The translations under genes were made by a program, and so were the position numbers. DNA of 64,000 nt. Origin: Pseudomonas sp. R28(2017) (GTDB lineage Bacteria; Pseudomonadota; Gammaproteobacteria; Pseudomonadales; Pseudomonadaceae). Shown here piece after piece: positions 60,819-64,000 of the stretch. Numbering within the stretch: position 1 is the stretch's first letter; every line of letters begins with the position of its first letter. The stretch spans positions 1 through 64,000 of the forward strand of contig NZ_NEHW01000006.1 of the NCBI RefSeq assembly GCF_002112505.1. Direction: 5' to 3'. Below the pieces are notes generated by a model, which saw only the letters and a program-made list of their open reading frames with translations, had not been told where the DNA came from and ran no database searches.

Positions 60819-62192
60819 ATGCCTCAACGCCATGTCATCAATGCATCCGTCAGCCCCAAAGGCAGCCTGGAGACGCTGTCGCAACGTGAAGTCCAGCAAC
60901 TGAGTGAAGTCGGTACCGGCACCCTCTACACCTTGTTCCGCCAGTGCGCCCTGGCCATCCTCAACACCGGCGCCCATGTCGACAACGCCAAGACCATCCT
61001 CGAGGCGTACAAGGACTTCGAAGTCCGCATTCACCAGCAAGACCGCGGCGTGCGCCTGGAGCTGCTGAACGCGCCGGCCGACGCCTTCGTCGATGGCGAA
61101 ATGATCGCCAGCACCCGCGAAATGCTGTTCAGCGCCCTGCGCGACATCGTCTACACCGAAAGCGAGCTGGCCAGCCAGCGCATCGACCTGGAAAGCTCCC
61201 AGGGCATCACCGACTACGTCTTCCACCTGCTGCGCAACGCCCGCACCCTGCGCCCCGGCGTGGAGCCGAAGATGGTGGTGTGCTGGGGCGGCCACTCGAT
61301 CAGCAGCGAGGAGTACCAGTACACCAAGAAGGTCGGCCATGAGCTGGGCCTGCGCAAGCTGGACATCTGCACCGGCTGCGGCCCGGGGGTGATGAAGGGC
61401 CCGATGAAGGGCGCGACCATCGCCCATGCCAAGCAGCGCATGCACGGCAGCCGCTACCTGGGCCTGACCGAGCCGGGCATCATCGCCGCCGAGGCGCCGA
61501 ACCCGATCGTCAACGAGCTGGTGATCCTGCCGGACATCGAGAAGCGCCTGGAGGCCTTCGTCCGTGTCGGCCACGGCATCATCATCTTCCCCGGCGGCGC
61601 CGGTACCGCCGAGGAATTCCTCTACCTGCTCGGCATCCTCATGCACCCGGACAACCACGCCCTGCCCTTCCCGGTGGTGCTCACCGGGCCACGCAGCGCC
61701 GAACCGTTCCTGCAACAGCTGCATGCCTTCGTCGGCGCCACCCTTGGCGAGGCGGCGCAGCGCCACTACCAGATCATCATCGATGACCCGGCCGAAGTGG
61801 CCCGGCACATGGTCGAGGGGCTCAAGGAGGTCAAGCAGTTCCGCCGCGAGCGCAACGACGCCTTCCACTTCAACTGGCTGCTGAAGATCGACGGGGGCTT
61901 CCAGCACCCGTTCGACCCGACCCACGCCAACATGGCCGAACTGGCCCTGCGCCGCGATTTGCCGGCCCATGAACTGGCGGCCAACTTGCGCCGGGCGTTT
62001 TCCGGGATCGTGGCGGGGAACGTCAAGGACAAGGGGATACGACTGATCGAGGAGCACGGGCCGTATCAGATTCGCGGTGATGCCGCGGTGCTGGAGCCAT
62101 TGGGGCGCCTGTTGCAGGCGTTTGTCGACCAGCACCGGATGAAATTGCCGGGTGGCGCGGCGTATGTGCCTTGCTACCAAGTTGTGACCTGA
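60819..62192 (+). CDS. ppnN: Nucleotide 5'-monophosphate nucleosidase PpnN
   Basis: PpnN (YgdH) hydrolyses purine and pyrimidine nucleotide monophosphates to the base and ribose 5-phosphate, and in E. coli is stimulated by (p)ppGpp. The 457-residue product has the expected length and the LOG-type catalytic segment IIIFPGGAGTAEEFLYLLGI, plus family phrases VVCWGGHSISSEEYQYTKKV and GPGVMKGPMKGATIAHAKQR. A REP-like hairpin follows the stop codon. Confidence 0.92.
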   Translation: MPQRHVINASVSPKGSLETLSQREVQQLSEVGTGTLYTLFRQCALAILNTGAHVDNAKTILEAYKDFEVRIHQQDRGVRLELLNAPADAFVDGEMIASTREMLFSALRDIVYTESELASQRIDLESSQGITDYVFHLLRNARTLRPGVEPKMVVCWGGHSISSEEYQYTKKVGHELGLRKLDICTGCGPGVMKGPMKGATIAHAKQRMHGSRYLGLTEPGIIAAEAPNPIVNELVILPDIEKRLEAFVRVGHGIIIFPGGAGTAEEFLYLLGILMHPDNHALPFPVVLTGPRSAEPFLQQLHAFVGATLGEAAQRHYQIIIDDPAEVARHMVEGLKEVKQFRRERNDAFHFNWLLKIDGGFQHPFDPTHANMAELALRRDLPAHELAANLRRAFSGIVAGNVKDKGIRLIEEHGPYQIRGDAAVLEPLGRLLQAFVDQHRMKLPGGAAYVPCYQVVT

Positions 62193-62208
62193 GATCGCCG
62201 GGGCCGCT

Positions 62209-62248
62209 CTGCGGCCCATTCGCGGGCAAGCCCGCGAATGGGCCGCAG
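62209..62248. terminator. Near-blunt perfect 19-base inverted repeat after ppnN
   Basis: CTGCGGCCCATTCGCGGGC (62209-62227) and GCCCGCGAATGGGCCGCAG (62230-62248) pair perfectly around a 2-base loop (AA). It is built from a single REP core whose own palindrome is the tip, in the gap between convergent ppnN and diguanylate cyclase genes. Confidence 0.85.
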
Positions 62249-62252
62249 CCAT

Positions 62253-63419
62253 CTATCTAACTGGACTCGCCACGGTCCGGTCCACCAGGCGAATGCTGTC
62301 ACGCCCACCACGCTTGGACTGGTACAACGCCACATCCCCTTGCTCGATCAACGCCGCCAGGCTGGCCGGCGGCTGGTCGAACAGGTTGGCACCGATACTC
62401 AAGGTCACCGCCTGCGGGGTCGGCACCGCCTCCCTGGCAAACTGCTGGAACTGCTCGCGCAGCTGGCTGCCCAGTTCCACCACTTTCTCGCTACTGGCCT
62501 CGCTGAGCAGGATGACGAACTCATCGCCACCCAGCCGCGCGGCCAGCGAGCGCTCCGGCAGCACCGCCCGGATCATTTCGCTCAAGGCAATCAGCAGGCG
62601 GTCTCCTGCCGCATGGCCATGCAGGTCGTTGACCAGCTTGAAGTTGTCGATGTCGATCAGCAGCAACGCCCCGGGCTGCGCCGGGCTGACCACCTTGAAC
62701 AGGTGCGTGGCGCGGACTTCCAGGGCCCGACGGTTGTACAGCGCGGTCAGCGGGTCGCGTGCGGCCAGCCGGGCGATGCGTTCTTCACGGCGATACCTCA
62801 CCGTACCGGTCATCGACAGCGCGATCAGCATGATCGCCATCGCCCCTTCGACCAGGGAAATCTGGATGATCAGGCCGCCAAAGGTCGCCAGGTCGATCAG
62901 CGTACCGGGCGTCACCGCCACGATCGCCTTGGCCACATAGAACAGGCCATGGATCAGCAGCACGTAACGCAGCTGCACCGCCCCCACGCTCAACGACTTG
63001 CCATGCGGGCGCAGCAGGTAGCTGGCCTTGAGCGTGAGCAACGCCACCAGCAGCGAGTTGACCATCAGCATCACTTTCGACCACTGCGGCCCCACCGGCA
63101 GCAGCAGCAAGCCGAACCATACCAGCACGATCAGTAGCCACGCCCGCGACAACCGGGCCTGGGTGAAACGCACCACACCCAGCAGAAAGCAGGCGTGGGC
63201 GACCACCAGCAAGCCATTGGCGAACCAGATGCCGATCAGCAGCAGGCCGATCCCGCGCAGCAGGGCCAGGGTCGAACCGACCGTGATGGTGGCGAAACCG
63301 GCGCTCCAGAACAGCAGCGAAGGTTCGCGGACACTGCGCCACTCGATCGCCAGGTACAGCGCGGCCGCAGCGGCCAGGGCGATGGTGATCGTCAGCATCG
63401 TGGGTGGATCAAGCGCCAT
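62253..63419 (-). CDS. Membrane-bound diguanylate cyclase (GGDEF)
   Basis: A protein of 388 residues (or 407 from an ATG at 63476; neither has a clear ribosome site). The N-terminal half has about six helices (LAAAAALYLAIEWR, LLLIGIWFANGLLVVAHACF, FGLLLLPVGPQWSKVMLMVN). The C-terminal domain is a GGDEF cyclase with intact active site LGGDEFV and the segment DPLTALYNRRALEV. No RXXD inhibitory site is seen five residues before GGDEF, so product inhibition may be absent. It makes cyclic-di-GMP. The membrane part may sense a signal. Confidence 0.92.
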   Translation of the reverse strand: MALDPPTMLTITIALAAAAALYLAIEWRSVREPSLLFWSAGFATITVGSTLALLRGIGLLLIGIWFANGLLVVAHACFLLGVVRFTQARLSRAWLLIVLVWFGLLLLPVGPQWSKVMLMVNSLLVALLTLKASYLLRPHGKSLSVGAVQLRYVLLIHGLFYVAKAIVAVTPGTLIDLATFGGLIIQISLVEGAMAIMLIALSMTGTVRYRREERIARLAARDPLTALYNRRALEVRATHLFKVVSPAQPGALLLIDIDNFKLVNDLHGHAAGDRLLIALSEMIRAVLPERSLAARLGGDEFVILLSEASSEKVVELGSQLREQFQQFAREAVPTPQAVTLSIGANLFDQPPASLAALIEQGDVALYQSKRGGRDSIRLVDRTVASPVR

Positions 63420-63527
63420 AAACGGATTGGCCTGTCTGGTTAACGTGGAAAAGGCCCGATTGTAAGCGCTTGGCATGACTTTTCAGAGGGGCGAACCGTC
63501 GCGTTGCACGCAAATGAATACAACCCT

Positions 63528-64000
63528 TCAAGGCGCAACGTGATCCGTAGCCATCGTTGCCTGCATCAAACGCACCAATAGCGGGTTTTCCACGGGTTTG
63601 CTGAGCAAGAACCCCTGCACTTCATGGCACTGGTCGTCGCTGAGCAGCGCCAGTTGTTCCTGGGTTTCGACGCCTTCGGCGGTGACCGTCATGCCCATGG
63701 CGTTGCCCAGGTTGATGATAGCCTGTACCACGCTACGGTCACTGTCACTCTTGCCCAGCGACTGCACGAAGCGCTTGTCGATCTTGATGCTGTCGAACGG
63801 GTAGGTACGCAGGTAACCGAGCGACGAATAGCCGGTGCCGAAATCGTCCATGTTCAGGCGCACACCCAGTTCCTTCAGCGCATTCATGGTATGCAGCGCG
63901 CCCTCGACATCGTTGAGCATGACGTTTTCGGTAATCTCCAGCTCCAGGCGGTGCGCCGGCAGGCCGGTTTGCCTGAGGGCGTCAGCCACATCACGCACCA
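63528..64000 (-). CDS. EAL-domain protein, C-terminal part (cut by window edge)
   Basis: About 157 C-terminal residues of an EAL phosphodiesterase domain; the start lies to the right of the window. Visible are the motifs LELEITENVMLND, MDDFGTGYSSLGYLRTYPFD, IKIDKRFV, and ITAEGVETQEQ-type TVTAEGVETQEQLALL, which hold the metal and catalytic residues (E, DD, K, E). This portion is consistent with active cyclic-di-GMP breakdown. Upstream domains (possibly GGDEF or PAS) cannot be seen. It is adjacent to and in the same direction as a diguanylate cyclase gene. Confidence 0.9.
   Translation of the reverse strand, partial: VRDVADALRQTGLPAHRLELEITENVMLNDVEGALHTMNALKELGVRLNMDDFGTGYSSLGYLRTYPFDSIKIDKRFVQSLGKSDSDRSVVQAIINLGNAMGMTVTAEGVETQEQLALLSDDQCHEVQGFLLSKPVENPLLVRLMQATMATDHVAP

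Overview
The window looks like chromosomal DNA of a Pseudomonas putida-group bacterium. The evidence is the high GC content, paired REP elements built on the core GCGGGCAAGCCCGCTCCCACA (split here as GCGGGCAAGC + CCGCTCCCACA), a catB/catR divergon whose proteins closely match the P. putida versions, OprD-type porins, DUF2388, and many LysR regulators. No rRNA, tRNA, CRISPR array, insertion sequence or prophage was seen. All functions are read from the sequence; no searches were run.

Layout. 0-7.2 kb: the catB 5' end with catR (catechol/cis,cis-muconate), a LysR-AbrB transporter divergon, then a Rieske oxygenase (GbcA/Stc2-like) followed by a DddP-type DMSP lyase with a divergent LysR. 7.2-13.7 kb: small accessory proteins, an undescribed zinc-ribbon protein, an AT-rich orphan RHS core gene, an OprD porin and an SH3 membrane protein. 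13.8-18.5 kb: LysR/SDR/tautomerase, a second LysR, a type-2 argC and a GNAT. 18.6-24.1 kb: an SsuABC-like transporter operon with an acyl-CoA-dehydrogenase-like flavoenzyme and an AhpD-like protein, plus a divergent AraC. 24.2-28.1 kb: an Rrf2 regulator divergent from an NDH-2-like flavoprotein, then an MCP.

28.2-37.3 kb is the most interesting block. It holds an NCS1 nucleobase-type permease, flavin reductase, LLM flavin monooxygenase, AmS (DUF1185) protein, alpha/beta hydrolase, aldehyde dehydrogenase, a second flavin reductase, a carboxymuconolactone-decarboxylase-like protein, a FadR-type GntR regulator and a NUDIX hydrolase. Near-identical palindromes (ATGGTATACCAT type) lie at the two enzyme promoters, and a weaker match lies before the permease. 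The set resembles the Rut pyrimidine pathway in logic but not in gene content, so it is a good candidate for an undescribed N-heterocycle or cyclic-amide catabolic regulon.

37.4-43 kb: two convergent hybrid histidine kinases of identical architecture, a LysE exporter and an Lrp regulator. 43.4-51.7 kb: a second NCS1 permease, amtB, and glxD-glxC-glxB-glnT (equivalent to mgsC-mgsB-mgsA-gmaS), controlled by a divergent XRE-cupin regulator with paired GAAACTTNNTTTC sites. 52-57.2 kb: an EamA transporter whose 3' end runs through a REP pair, then a NAD-salvage locus (nrtR-like regulator, nicotinamidase, pncB). Next to it an orphan RHS toxin-type gene sits between nrtR and a degraded second copy of the nrtR 3' end. 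57.5-64 kb: a probable alpha-helical pore-forming toxin (HBL/NHE/ClyA-like), a LysR-YeiH pair, ppnN, a membrane diguanylate cyclase and the 3' part of an EAL protein that leaves the window.
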